Below are positions 27,177 to 36,968 of a DNA stretch of 64,000 nucleotides, piece by piece. Numbering within the stretch: position 1 is the stretch's first letter; each line of letters starts with the position of its first letter. The notes below the pieces were generated by a model that saw nothing but the letters and a program-made list of their open reading frames with translations, searched no databases and was not told the origin of the DNA. The DNA comes from Flavobacterium faecale (GTDB lineage Bacteria; Bacteroidota; Bacteroidia; Flavobacteriales; Flavobacteriaceae): assembly GCF_003076455.1 (NCBI RefSeq), contig NZ_CP020918.1, positions 620,001 to 684,000 of the forward strand. The letters are read 5' to 3'. A program made the translations under genes and the position numbers.

Positions 27177-27185
27177 ATTTCTTTG

Positions 27186-27272
27186 CAGAGAGGATGGGAT
27201 TCGAACCCACGATGCAGTTGCCCACATACTAGCTTTCCAGGCTAGCTCTTTCAACCACTCAGACACCTCTCT
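27186..27272 (-). tRNA. tRNA-Ser (anticodon GGA)
   Basis: On the minus strand an 87-base cloverleaf is visible. Acceptor AGAGAGG pairs with CCTCTCT and the discriminator is G. The anticodon loop is CTGGAAA with GGA centred, reading UCC/UCU. A long class II variable arm is present, and the T-arm has GGTTCGAATCC. The 3' CCA is not encoded. A terminator follows. No duplicated 3' end is present nearby, so it does not show use as an integration site. Confidence 0.95.
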
Positions 27273-27485
27273 AAATGGGATTGCAAATAACCTAAAAAAA
27301 ATCGACTAAAAAAACAATTTCGAACGATATTATCCAACTATTTCTATAACTGCTATAACACTATTTTCATAAAAATAATCTTGTGAAACGGCTAAATCGA
27401 TGCATTCTATCTGCCAAAATAAGGGAAACCTTTAACTTTTTTAATGAATTCATAATCCCGACCTTTGTAGCAAATACAAAATAGC

Positions 27486-28730
27486 ATGTTTAAAGCATTA
27501 GAATCTAGAAATTTTAAAATATTCTTTTACGGTCAGTCCATTTCTGTGATTGGGACCTGGCTGCAAAAGACTGCCGTGAGTTGGATGGTGTACAGCATCA
27601 CCAATTCGGTGTTTTTATTAGGACTTGTGATGTTTTTCAGTATGATACCGTCGCTATTCCTATCGCCCTTGGCAGGTAGTTTCTTAAAAAAGTATGACAG
27701 ACACAGAACCATGATTGTTTTACAATTTATGGCCATGTTTCAAGCAGGATTAATGGCATTGGTTTTTTATACCAAAACCTATAATATCGAATTAATCATG
27801 GCATTGAGCTTGTTTCAAGGCATCATTAACTCTTTTGACATGATTTGTAGGCAAACCATGATGGTTGAGATCGTTGACAACAAAGACAATCTAGCCAATG
27901 CTGTAGCATTAAATACAAGCTTGAGCAACTTTGCCCGAATTGCAGGACCAGCTCTTGCCGGAATTATTTTGCATCGATTTGGCGCAGATGTTTGTTTTAT
28001 TGGTAATTTCTTGAGCTACCTACCTGTATTGTGCTCTTTGTTCCTGATGCGCCTAACGTACCAACCCAAACTAAATCATAAAATTGAAATACTAAATGAT
28101 TTTATCGAAGGTCTTGATTATGTAAAAAAAGAAGCTGATATGGGCAAAATGCTGCTTTTACTAGTCTGTAGTAGTTTGTTTGTCACCTCATTTATAACCT
28201 TATTACCTGTTTTTGCCAAAGACATCTTCAGTGGTAATGCGCAAACCTTTAGTTGGTTTGAAAGCTCGGCAGGAATTGGATCTCTTTTGTCAGCCATCTA
28301 TTTGACCAATTTAAAACAAGGGACAGATGTGACCAAAATTACCCTTGCTGCTACGCTGCTATTGGGTTCTAGTATGATTTTATTATCCTTTGCTCCAAAC
28401 TTACTAGTTGCGCTTGTATGCACCACGCTTTGTGGACTTGGTATGATGGCACAAACATCCTCAATCAATATCTATATACAATTAAAGAGTGCTTCACACA
28501 TGCGCTCACGAAGCATAAGCTACTTCATCATGGCATACCAAGGAATGCTACCGATTGGGAGTTTGCTCATCGGAATTTTGTCGCACAATATAGGCACACG
28601 CCTTACGGTTACCCTTCAAGGCATCCTTTGTATTGTAGCTGCTATTGTGTTTCTGATTTTTAAAAACAAAACGAAAGAGGAAGAAGTTACCCCTATAGTT
28701 CATCATCCTGAAAAAATGCCGTCTAAGTAG
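27486..28730 (+). CDS. MFS exporter, copy 2
   Basis: This is a 414-residue paralog of the exporter at 20293. Both share MF(E/K)AL(K/E)SRNFK, GQSISVIGTWLQKTAVSWMV, YDRHRTM, FARI(S/A)GPALAGI and most of the following helices. Upstream sequences are also alike (a CTTTGTAGCAAATACAAAA-like stretch versus TTTGTAGTAAATAAAA), so the promoter was duplicated with the gene. No LysR gene adjoins this copy. It ends 1 bp from the convergent asparaginase gene. The substrate is unknown. Confidence 0.92.
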   Translation: MFKALESRNFKIFFYGQSISVIGTWLQKTAVSWMVYSITNSVFLLGLVMFFSMIPSLFLSPLAGSFLKKYDRHRTMIVLQFMAMFQAGLMALVFYTKTYNIELIMALSLFQGIINSFDMICRQTMMVEIVDNKDNLANAVALNTSLSNFARIAGPALAGIILHRFGADVCFIGNFLSYLPVLCSLFLMRLTYQPKLNHKIEILNDFIEGLDYVKKEADMGKMLLLLVCSSLFVTSFITLLPVFAKDIFSGNAQTFSWFESSAGIGSLLSAIYLTNLKQGTDVTKITLAATLLLGSSMILLSFAPNLLVALVCTTLCGLGMMAQTSSINIYIQLKSASHMRSRSISYFIMAYQGMLPIGSLLIGILSHNIGTRLTVTLQGILCIVAAIVFLIFKNKTKEEEVTPIVHHPEKMPSK

Positions 28731-28731
28731 A

Positions 28732-29763
28732 TTATTCGGTCAATTCGCCTCGAAGGGATTTTTCGAACGAAATTTTGAATTCAGCTGGTGATTTATCTTG
28801 ACTCAACAAGTACATCAATTTGGTAATTGCAGCTTCGGTGGTGATGTCTTTGCCCGAAATTAATCCGATATTTTTCAATTCGGTACTAGTTTCATATTGC
28901 CCCATCATTACACTACCGGCAGAACATTGGGTTACGTTAACGATATACAAACCGTTATTGATTGCTTTTCGAATTAAATTCAGAAACCATTCTTCGGTAG
29001 GTGCATTCCCTGATCCGTAGGTTTCTAGAACAATTCCTTTCAAGCCTTTTATCGAAAGCATAGCAGACAAAACCGCCTCGCTAATTCCGGGAAAAAGTTT
29101 TAAAATAGCCACATTGGTATCCAAAGCATATTGAACTTTCAATTCACTATTGAATTCCTTCTGTAAAAGTAAGGCAACATTTGATTTTAAATGAACACCC
29201 GACTCGACTAAACAAGGATAATTGGGTGAATTAAATGCCTGAAAATGTTCGGCATTTACTTTGGTTGTACGGTTACCGCGGTATAATTTATATTCGAAAT
29301 AAAGACAAACTTCTTGTATCACACTCCTACCCGCCTCACGTAAGGACGCAACTTGAATGGCCGTGATAAGATTCTCTTTGGCATCTGTGCGCAAGTCACC
29401 TATAGGCAATTGTGAACCTGTGAGAATGACAGGTTTAGCAAGGTTTTCGAACATAAAACTCAATGCCGATGCCGTATAAGCCATGGTATCTGACCCATGA
29501 AGAACGACAAATCCATCAAAAAGCGCATAATTTTTTTCGATCATCGCTGCCAAAGTACCCAAAATTTCAGGGTTCATATTGGACGAATCAATCGGAATTT
29601 CAAAAGAAACCGTTTCAATTTCGCAATCGATTAGTTTGAGCTCCGGCACTTGTTGCAGTAGTTGACTGAAATTAAAAGCTACCAAAGCACCTGTTTCAAA
29701 GTCTTTGCTCATACCAATGGTTCCACCGGTATAGATTAAAAGTATTTTACTTTTGGACTGCAT
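28732..29763 (-). CDS. ansA: Type I L-asparaginase
   Basis: It hydrolyses asparagine to aspartate and ammonia. The two threonine motifs are present: TGGTIGM near residue 12 and HGSDTMAYTASALSFM near 90, the latter carrying the catalytic Thr-Asp pair. GSGNAPTEEWF lies in the C-terminal domain. There is no signal peptide, so it is the cytoplasmic type I form; 343 aa is typical. It is the last gene of the tatD - acyltransferase - ansA operon and overlaps the upstream gene by 17 bp, suggesting translational coupling. Confidence 0.95.
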   Translation of the reverse strand: MQSKSKILLIYTGGTIGMSKDFETGALVAFNFSQLLQQVPELKLIDCEIETVSFEIPIDSSNMNPEILGTLAAMIEKNYALFDGFVVLHGSDTMAYTASALSFMFENLAKPVILTGSQLPIGDLRTDAKENLITAIQVASLREAGRSVIQEVCLYFEYKLYRGNRTTKVNAEHFQAFNSPNYPCLVESGVHLKSNVALLLQKEFNSELKVQYALDTNVAILKLFPGISEAVLSAMLSIKGLKGIVLETYGSGNAPTEEWFLNLIRKAINNGLYIVNVTQCSAGSVMMGQYETSTELKNIGLISGKDITTEAAITKLMYLLSQDKSPAEFKISFEKSLRGELTE

Positions 29764-30889
29764 TTTGATATTTATGACAGTTCAAAACTGGGTTAGCATA
29801 CATATTTAAAAATCCTTGCAATGCAACTGCATTATCTGTATCGATACGTTTTTCCATTCTTCGAATAAAAAGTACCTTTTGATCCTCAGTATAATAGTCC
29901 GCATAGTCCGTGTTGTTGTTCACGATATCGCAAGCAATATAATTAGTAGGCCATAGTCTATAATTACGTAAAACAGAGTCGTCTATCGCCTGGGCAATAG
30001 CCTGAATTTGTTTATTGGTATTGTCATTTTCTTTACCAATTTTATCAAGGGTATCGGTCAAAACATCACCAATATGTATGTGAATGTGTTTCTTTTGCCC
30101 CAATGCACCACTTAGTATGGTCATAAAATCTTCGTTTTCCTCTTTTACATATACCTCATTGTTTGCCTCAGCAATAATTTGTGGCATTTTTAAGGCATCT
30201 GTAGGATCGTATTCGTATGATATTGAAACAGGTACAATTTTAATTTTTTTGAAATAATCAATCAAGTTTGCTTCATCAGATCCCATCGCTAGCATTTTCA
30301 AAATACCAGGATTGGTAGCATCATTCCCATCTTTGGTTCTACCCTCACGTTGTGCGATCCATACCGAACGATTCTCGTGATTAATTAAATGGCCAATATA
30401 CTCCGACAGTATTTTGGAACTTTGTAGCATTTCTCTCGGAGCCAAACCTCTTTGCACCAAGAAATTACGGTTTAAACGTGCCAAATCCATCAAAAATGAT
30501 TTTTTGACCAAATTGTCTCCAATAGCCGAGGCAGTCATAACCAACTCGTGCTCAAACAAAGACGCGTTTAACAAAGTGGTATCAAGCAAAATATCTCTGT
30601 GGTTCGAGATAAAAAGATAAGGTTCTCCTTTTTCAAGTTTTTCAAAGCCAGAAGTAGAAAGTCCTTCAGAACTTTTCTTCAACAATGTCTGTACCGATTG
30701 ATAGATAAAGTTGCATTGAAAATCACGTATAGAATGTGTTTTGGCCAACAACTTTCTCCATGATGCATCCTCATCATCAGGGAAAGAGAAATCCATTAAA
30801 GATTTCATCATCGGATGGTACAGTAGTTTTTTGAAAACTGCGTTTACCTCCGTATCATAAAAAGGTCGAATTGCGTCGAATTTTTGCAT
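29747..30889 (-). CDS. Glycerol-phosphate/lysophospholipid acyltransferase-like protein
   Basis: It belongs to the PlsC-type acyltransferases, which move an acyl chain onto a glycerophosphate or similar acceptor at the inner membrane. The active block is SNHRDILLD near residue 100 (the NHxxxxD motif). VQRGLAPREM and IAQREGRTKDG supply the later acceptor-binding motifs. The ATG at MQKFDAIRPFYD is preferred over an in-frame TTG six codons upstream. At 380 aa it is longer than a minimal PlsC (about 240), with a C-terminal extension ending in YANPVLNCHKY. It is the middle gene of the tatD - ansA operon. Confidence 0.85.
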   Translation of the reverse strand: MQKFDAIRPFYDTEVNAVFKKLLYHPMMKSLMDFSFPDDEDASWRKLLAKTHSIRDFQCNFIYQSVQTLLKKSSEGLSTSGFEKLEKGEPYLFISNHRDILLDTTLLNASLFEHELVMTASAIGDNLVKKSFLMDLARLNRNFLVQRGLAPREMLQSSKILSEYIGHLINHENRSVWIAQREGRTKDGNDATNPGILKMLAMGSDEANLIDYFKKIKIVPVSISYEYDPTDALKMPQIIAEANNEVYVKEENEDFMTILSGALGQKKHIHIHIGDVLTDTLDKIGKENDNTNKQIQAIAQAIDDSVLRNYRLWPTNYIACDIVNNNTDYADYYTEDQKVLFIRRMEKRIDTDNAVALQGFLNMYANPVLNCHKYQNAVQK

Positions 30890-30950
30890 TATAGTTATTT
30901 TAGTCAAAGCAAAAGAACAAAAAAAAAGTTAAACAAAGGGAATTTATGGC

Positions 30951-31718
30951 TTAAATACCAAAAATGGCCTTAGAATTTTCTGTAGTTTTTTCGGCTATTT
31001 CTTCGATAGGCACATTATATATTTCAGCCAATTTTTGCGCAACATTCACAACAAAACTGCTTTCATTTCTTTTTCCTCGAAAGGGAACCGGTGCTAAATA
31101 AGGTGAATCTGTCTCTAAGACAATGTGTTGCAAATCAATTTCATGTAAAAACTGATCTATTTTACCATTTTTAAATGTAGCCACTCCTCCAATTCCTAAT
31201 TTCATATTATAGGAGATCGCCTGAAGTGCTTGCTCATGTGTACCCGTAAAGCAGTGAAATATTCCGAACAATTCATCGGACTTTTCTTCTTCCAAAACAG
31301 CAAAAACTTCGTCAAAAGCATCACGACAATGAATCACAATAGGTAACTGATATTTTTTGGCCAATTGTATTTGAGTTCGAAAAGCATCTTGCTGTTCCTT
31401 CAAATGGGTTTTGTCCCAGAACAAGTCGATTCCGATTTCGCCAATGGCATAGAATTTTCTTTTCTCCAATTCTTCGATCACATGCTGCAATTCTTCCTGA
31501 TAATTTTCTTTTACATGTGTAGGATGCAAACCCATCATCAAAAATATATTTTCAGGATAGCTTTTTTCTAATTCATACATGGATGCTGTGTAACTAGAAT
31601 CGATGGCCGGAATAAAAAAACGAGACACTTCAGCATCAATAGCACGCTCAATCATCTGGTTTCGATCTTCATTGAATTCTTCTGAGTATAAATGGGTGTG
31701 GGTGTCGGTAAGGATCAT
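30951..31718 (-). CDS. TatD-family metal-dependent DNase/hydrolase
   Basis: It is a TIM-barrel metallohydrolase of the TatD family, associated with 3'-5' DNase activity in DNA repair. Metal ligands are visible in DTHTHL (residues 4-9), the central GEIGIDLFW, VIHCRDAF, FHCFTGT and LETDSPYLAP. The start is the ATG giving MILTDTHTHL; an in-frame TTG four codons earlier is less likely. At 255 aa it is standard length. It is the first gene of the three-gene operon. Confidence 0.95.
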   Translation of the reverse strand: MILTDTHTHLYSEEFNEDRNQMIERAIDAEVSRFFIPAIDSSYTASMYELEKSYPENIFLMMGLHPTHVKENYQEELQHVIEELEKRKFYAIGEIGIDLFWDKTHLKEQQDAFRTQIQLAKKYQLPIVIHCRDAFDEVFAVLEEEKSDELFGIFHCFTGTHEQALQAISYNMKLGIGGVATFKNGKIDQFLHEIDLQHIVLETDSPYLAPVPFRGKRNESSFVVNVAQKLAEIYNVPIEEIAEKTTENSKAIFGI

Positions 31719-32049
31719 TTTTGTTTTCAAGGATTTGATTTAGATTGTAAAATTACGAGAATTATGACTAAAAAATCAAACTTATGACTAAATCCTATAA
31801 GTAACTCATTTTTATGATAAGGAATATATTTACAAAAAAAACACATACGTTGTAGTTATTTAACCATTTATTACATACTTGAAATACTGTAAAGGCTACT
31901 TTTGGTTATCTATTTTGTAAATAAAACCTTAAACCTATAATTCTTTTAGCCTATGATATAATCAAAAAAAAAAACAAAAATAAGTTTGCTAGGCAAATGC
32001 TATTTTAAAAAGAACCAAATAATTAAATAATAATTTAAAATTTAATAAA
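31719..32049. other. Divergent intergenic region, nothing recognised
   Basis: This is a very AT-rich spacer between the tatD operon and the plus-strand barrel gene. There is no gene, strong palindrome or perfect -7 box, although TATATTTA near 31826 is close to consensus. Confidence 0.4.
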
Positions 32050-32601
32050 ATGAAAAAAACAATTTTAACAATGTTACTGCTGTCTTTTTACAGTTTTACC
32101 AATGCCCAAATAACCAAAGGGAACTGGATGGTAGGGGGAGACGCAAACTATACTAATTCAAAAATAATTAATAACGATAACGAAATTTTAGGAAGTGGTA
32201 ATACGGTAAGAATTTTTCCGAATATTGGGTATTTTATTGCAAATAAGTTCGCTCTTGGAATCAATGGAAATTTTAATTATGGTAAAGCAAATAATACTGT
32301 TTCAAATATAGTATATGGAGGTGGACCTTTTGCTAGGTACTATTTTTTAAAACCTGAAAATAGAATAAACCTTTTAGCCGAGGCAAACTATAATTATTAT
32401 TCATCAAAAACACAAGGATTTGATTCTAACAAAGGAAGTAGTTACAGATTTAAAGCAGGACCAGTAGTCTACTTTAATAGTAGTGTAGGCTTAGAAATGA
32501 CCTTAAATTATCTCTCTGAATCCTTTTCTGATGGCACTGCAAAATATTTTACAGTTGGTTTTGGATTTCAAATACATTTAGAAAAACAACTTAAAATTTA
32601 A
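32050..32601 (+). CDS. Small outer-membrane beta-barrel protein
   Basis: A signal peptide (MKKTILTMLLLSFYSFTNAQ) precedes about 160 residues of alternating amphipathic strands. These include GNWMVGGDANYT, FALGINGNFNYG and RINLLAEANYNYY, with a closing strand YFTVGFGFQIHL. This is the size of an 8-stranded OmpA/OmpX-like or PorT-like barrel. It lies 4 bp before the following secreted-protein gene, so the two are probably cotranscribed. Its role is unknown; it may help surface display of its partner. Confidence 0.82.
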   Translation: MKKTILTMLLLSFYSFTNAQITKGNWMVGGDANYTNSKIINNDNEILGSGNTVRIFPNIGYFIANKFALGINGNFNYGKANNTVSNIVYGGGPFARYYFLKPENRINLLAEANYNYYSSKTQGFDSNKGSSYRFKAGPVVYFNSSVGLEMTLNYLSESFSDGTAKYFTVGFGFQIHLEKQLKI

Positions 32602-32605
32602 TAAA

Positions 32606-34191
32606 ATGAAAAATATAAAAATACGTATTTTATTAACTATCCTTTGCATAAATAATTCTTTTGCACAAGTAACTACTTCTATTACTGATGTATATGTTAA
32701 TAGTGTTACTTACAACAATTGTAGTCTTATTGATTTCGGAACAACGTCCAACAATAATACAACTATTTATTATAAGTTAACAAAACCTAGTAATCAAGCA
32801 ATTGGTATTGGAACCTTGAAAATATTACTTAAAAATGACAGTTCATCATATGGAAACACAAAAGGCAGCATTACAATATCTTCCGAGAGTTGGGCAAATA
32901 ATACTGAATATATTGGTACAATTGCATGCAATATATCACAAAGTGAGATTCAAGTTACAGGAAGTAGTATCCTTATTGAATTTACAACAGATTCAAACCT
33001 TAAGACAAGAAGTTGTGAATATTCGCTAAAGAAAACCCAAGTACCCACCTTCACTCTACCAGTTACCACAAAAACTATTGATTGTGGAGCGACTACGCCG
33101 CAAACATTTGCCATTACAAATGTGTATAATTCACCAAATACTACCTATCAATGGAGTACTAGTGGTTGGAAATATAATGGGAATTCTGTAGGAACGTTTA
33201 CCACTACTGCTAGCTCTATTTCATTAACACCCAATGCTACATTGCCTTCTAATGTAACAGTTACCCCAATTGTTAACGGGGTTGCGTACCCTTCCAAAAC
33301 AATCACGGTTTCATTGGCAACATTTAATCCATATGTCTTGATTTCTGGTAGTAATGGTTTGTGTGCTAGTAATGGTTCAGGTATTTACACACTTGAAAAT
33401 GTACCGCCCAACTCTAGTGTGTATGGAGTTCTTCAAATCCTAGTATAGCAAGTGTCAGTACCCAGACAAATACGAATGCAACGGTTACAATAAATGCAAC
33501 ATCAGGCAATTTTAACTTGAAAGCAGATATTTCAAATAGTTGCGGTCAAACAAAATCAGTACAAAAAAACATTTCTATAACCAATAGTTTACCTGTGCCA
33601 GTAACTTTTGGTCAAGATCCATCTTCTAGTAAAATTTATGCACAATATGATTCCTGTATTATTTATTTCAAAGATTCAAACAATTTATTAACATTAGATT
33701 CCTCCAATTTTGAAGTAGATTTTGACTCCTATTCTGATTTTTATTTTGAAGGCGTTTATGGCAATGCCTTAGTATTGAGTACAGCAATAAGCTCTCCTTA
33801 CCTTAATTTAAGTTTTAATGCAAGAATGAAAAATGATTGTGGATGGGGTGAATGGCAAAATTTCTCCTATTTCTTAAATGGCTATGACCCTTATTATAGT
33901 GAGTATAGTTTTAGAGTACTATCAAGTCCAACATCTGAACAAATAGAAGTTACAATTGATGAAACTTCAAAAGGAAAAGACAAAACAGCTGAAAACGCTC
34001 TTGAAACCAACATTGAAGACAACTATTCGATTCAAATAGTTGATATTTCTGGAAATATAAAATACAGAAAAGAAAATCTTAAAACAAAAACAGAAAAGAT
34101 TATAACTTCAAGCTGGAAACCTGGTGTCTATTATTTAAAAATGATTAATAGTAAAGGAGAATCTCAAAGCAAAGGATTTATGGTAAAATAA
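32606..34191 (+). pseudogene. T9SS-exported surface protein, split by a one-base frameshift
   Basis: Two frames make one gene. The first (32606-33448) has the signal peptide MKNIKIRILLTILCINNSFA and Ig-like, Thr/Asn-rich sequence. The second starts in the -1 frame near 33424 with WSSSNPSIASVSTQTNTNAT and ends in a type A T9SS sorting domain (YSIQIVDISGNI to SKGFMVK). Restoring one T at about 33424 gives SSVYWSSSNPS and a continuous protein of about 528 aa. Either the gene is broken or the base is a sequence error. The type of fold suggests an adhesin-like surface protein. Confidence 0.8.
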
Positions 34192-34221
34192 TCATGTACA
34201 AAGGGTTTAATTACAATATAG

Positions 34222-34259
34222 AAAGCCTAGATCATTTTTTTTTGGTCTAGGCTTTTTTT
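34222..34259 (+). terminator. Rho-independent terminator
   Basis: AAAGCCTAGA and TCTAGGCTTT form the stem around a T-rich loop and are followed by a T run, 30 bp after the surface protein stop codon. Confidence 0.88.
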
Positions 34260-34284
34260 AATGAATAAACATAAATTTCTTCTA

Positions 34285-35010
34285 TCAATTTAAATTCTTC
34301 AACAACTCTTTTACCTGATCATAATTTTCATAATCCGTTGGAATCGTTTTCAAAATCGTTTTACAAGCGTCATACTCTTTTTGTTTCAGTTCAAGCAAAA
34401 CCAAATTCCAGCTGGCCTTGTTTTTATAGATTGATGTTCCTTTTCTTATTGGTTCAAAAATGGCTCTAGCTTCTTCCAATCGGTTAACTTCCATCAGTGT
34501 AATACCATAATACAAATCGACTTCGGTACTTGGTTTTTCATGTCGAACCAATTCAAAATCAACCACAGCTTCTTTATATTTTTTATTATTAAAAGCATCT
34601 TGTGCTGCTTTTAGCGTAGCACTTTCATCTCCTCTTTCAACAAAATAGGCATTTTCATATTGGTTGTAATCTTCAAAAACGGGTTTAGCATTTTGCATTA
34701 CAAACCAAACGCCAAGCAAAATAGTAACAGATGCCGCTACAGAATAGTACCAAGGCTTTAAGGTTCGCACCCTTGAATCTTTCTTTTCACGACATTCATC
34801 TGAAATCTTGGCGAGTTTGCTTCTTAGCGCTCGACGCTCTTTGTCCATACTAAATTTTTGTTTCAGCTGAAAATTGACTTCCTTAAAATCTTCAAAGGAA
34901 GTTGCTAATATGGTATCAGATCTTAATTGATCCTCAAAAAGTTTTTTTTCTGGATCCGTCAATTCCTCTTGAAGGTATTGATCGAATAATATATAATTCT
35001 CTTGGTTCAT
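34285..35010 (-). CDS. Single-pass membrane TPR protein, putative anti-sigma partner
   Basis: A cytoplasmic N-terminal segment of about 85 residues (starting MNQENYILFDQYLQEELTDP) has the look of anti-sigma N-domains but lacks the zinc ligands. One membrane helix follows near residues 88-105 (YYSVAASVTILLGVWFVM). The rest is periplasmic helical repeats of TPR type (residues 125-235: FNNKKYKEAVVDFELVRHEK, YGITLMEVNRLEEARAIF). It lies 7 bp downstream of the ECF sigma gene on the same strand. I infer that it tethers or controls that sigma factor in response to envelope events. It is 241 aa. Confidence 0.75.
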   Translation of the reverse strand: MNQENYILFDQYLQEELTDPEKKLFEDQLRSDTILATSFEDFKEVNFQLKQKFSMDKERRALRSKLAKISDECREKKDSRVRTLKPWYYSVAASVTILLGVWFVMQNAKPVFEDYNQYENAYFVERGDESATLKAAQDAFNNKKYKEAVVDFELVRHEKPSTEVDLYYGITLMEVNRLEEARAIFEPIRKGTSIYKNKASWNLVLLELKQKEYDACKTILKTIPTDYENYDQVKELLKNLN

Positions 35011-35017
35011 AATTCGG

Positions 35018-35596
35018 TTATTTTAGAGATTGATACTGACTTGATTCCTGAATCCATTGGGTTAATTGCCCGGTACACAATGATTTTTTCTTTCGAACAT
35101 AACCATAAGTTACATTGAGTTTTTCTGCCACCTCTTCCATCGATTTGAGCACAAAACTCCACTTGAGTACTTCTTGACATTTATCACCTAGTTTTTTAAA
35201 CATGCTGTCAAAAAGTTGTTGTTTCGATTCAAATTCTTCGGCTAGAGCGACCAATTCTTCATTGGTGTCTTTTATAGATCCATAATCATCAGCAATTGTT
35301 ACCCCTCTATTCGATGTTTTTTTCAATTCATTGAGCCATTTTCTTTTACACAGTAAAAAAAAGTAGGCGTCAAATGGGCAAGTCAGCGTTAGCTTCTCGG
35401 CTTTTGCCTGATCGAATAATAAAATAAGAACTTCCTGTACGACATCCTGCGCTTGATCTTCGTCACCAGAGTTGTTTCGGATGTAGTGAATCACCTTGGG
35501 GACAAATTTTTTGTAAATGGATTTAATGATCGTCGAATTGTTCGACGCCAGACCATCAATATACATTTGGTCAGGATGCGCTGCTAATGGAGCCAT
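35018..35596 (-). CDS. ECF-type RNA polymerase sigma factor
   Basis: It has region 2 at about residues 25-95 (IYKKFVPKVIHYIRNNSGDE, AQDVVQEVLILLF, PFDAYFFLLCKRKWLNELKK). Region 4 lies at about 130-185, with the helix-turn-helix MEEVAEKLNVTYGYVRKKK. There is no region 1 or 3, hence the extracytoplasmic-function group; 192 aa is usual. The adjacent downstream gene encodes a membrane TPR protein that may be its regulator. It probably controls nearby surface and protease genes, but no promoter evidence proves this. Confidence 0.93.
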   Translation of the reverse strand: MAPLAAHPDQMYIDGLASNNSTIIKSIYKKFVPKVIHYIRNNSGDEDQAQDVVQEVLILLFDQAKAEKLTLTCPFDAYFFLLCKRKWLNELKKTSNRGVTIADDYGSIKDTNEELVALAEEFESKQQLFDSMFKKLGDKCQEVLKWSFVLKSMEEVAEKLNVTYGYVRKKKSLCTGQLTQWIQESSQYQSLK

Positions 35597-35874
35597 AGAA
35601 AATATTTTGACTGATAAAGTTAATAAAGAATCTCGACTAAGTGCAACTTATTGATAACATTTTCATTTTTAGACATATATAATTACATAAACATTGATTT
35701 TTTAACCTAAAAGCCTCCCAATCAATAACAAATAACATGAAAAAGCCGAACGTTTATTTTGTCCTACTAGGCAGAAAATTATTCGAAAATTAAAAATAAA
35801 CGAATAAATGGGGTAACAATTATGGATGTAAATGGATGTACTAATAACAACCTAATCCTCTAAACATCATTATC

Positions 35875-36906
35875 ATGAAAATTACAAAACCAAACCACCG
35901 AAGAAACAGTACAAATTTCAACAGAAGACCAAAATTCAGGTATTTAATCTTTATTCTACTTGCGCTGATCACCTTTTTTTCTTGCAATCCAAGCGAACCA
36001 ATTTCTACCATAGCAACAACAGAAAGCTTTGCAAAAGCGCACGATCTGGCATTAAAAGGTCAAACTCAAAAATTTATAGTTACAGCAGGAGTTGGCCCTA
36101 TCAACCTAACTACTCCCAACGGGATTGCGATCACTATAAACGGTAATAAACTACTTAAGAACGGTCAACTAGTGACTGGCCCTATTTTGATCGAATATAT
36201 CGAACTGTTTGACAAAGGTCGCATGCTTGTCACCAACAAACCTACCATGGGTTTACTGCCCAACGGAGATCAAAAAATGCTGATCTCTGGTGGCGAATTT
36301 TTTGTCAAAGCAAGCCAAAATGGTGTAGCCTTGACCACTTCAGAAAACATGACGCTACTAGTGCCAACGGCCTTGACCAACGGTGCCGACCAAGATATGA
36401 CGTTATGGACCGGAAACCTTGATGACACAGGCAACTTGATTTGGGCCGAAGGAGTTGCGCTTGATCTTGATGGCTCTGGACTGGTACGAGTTGGTCAACT
36501 AACTGTTGATCAAGACAATTATACTATTTCGATTCCAGGCTTTGGATGGACCAATGTTGACAAATTTTATAGCGATCCTAGACCAAAAACGACCATTCTT
36601 GTTGGAGCTCCAAACGGCTACAGCAATACCAATAGTGCTATCTACTTATCCTATGACGGTGAAGGAAGCAATGCACTTGCAAAACTAGACACCTATACAG
36701 CCGGTGGATTATTCAGTGAGCATTATGGTCAAATTCCTATTGGGTTGGCCTGTCATATTATCTTTGTAACCGCCGAAAATGGTGAATGGAAATATGCTAT
36801 CAAAGCTGTTACTATCCAAGAAAATGCAATCTACCAATTTACAGATCTAGACACCGTAACAGCAACCGAAGCACAACTTATAGCAGCCATAAATGCTATA
36901 CAGTAA
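35875..36906 (+). CDS. Unrecognised lipoprotein, 343 aa
   Basis: After a 23-residue basic leader (MKITKPNHRRNS...RPKFRY) a hydrophobic helix ends in FFSC, a lipobox-like site near residue 37, so it should be a lipoprotein of the inner or outer membrane. The rest is beta-rich, with DGSGL, PGFGWTNVDKFY and a late AVTIQENAIYQF segment. I recall proteins of this type in Bacteroidota surface loci but cannot name the family. It is divergent from the ECF sigma gene and convergent with the response regulator gene. It may be a structural or sensory partner in this locus. Confidence 0.8.
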   Translation: MKITKPNHRRNSTNFNRRPKFRYLIFILLALITFFSCNPSEPISTIATTESFAKAHDLALKGQTQKFIVTAGVGPINLTTPNGIAITINGNKLLKNGQLVTGPILIEYIELFDKGRMLVTNKPTMGLLPNGDQKMLISGGEFFVKASQNGVALTTSENMTLLVPTALTNGADQDMTLWTGNLDDTGNLIWAEGVALDLDGSGLVRVGQLTVDQDNYTISIPGFGWTNVDKFYSDPRPKTTILVGAPNGYSNTNSAIYLSYDGEGSNALAKLDTYTAGGLFSEHYGQIPIGLACHIIFVTAENGEWKYAIKAVTIQENAIYQFTDLDTVTATEAQLIAAINAIQ

Positions 36907-36968
36907 TTAGCAAATGTCAATTAAAGAAAGAAACCGGTGACGCCCTCACCGTTTTCTTAACTTATGTT

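Larger units (their letters stand above)
26767..27185. other. Intergenic region between higA and tRNA-Ser
   Basis: It holds two terminators (26904-26933 and 27149-27176) and AT-rich filler. An open frame running into the tRNA antisense (27012-27245) is an artefact. Confidence 0.6.

Noticed and set aside
21541..27185. Integration of the defence genes at tRNA-Ser
   Set aside because: I looked for a second copy of the tRNA 3' end on the far side of the module and found none.
27012..27245. 77-codon plus-strand open frame ending in RGWDSNPRCSCPHTSFPG
   Set aside because: It is the antisense of tRNA-Ser; this peptide pattern is a well-known false gene over tRNA 3' ends.
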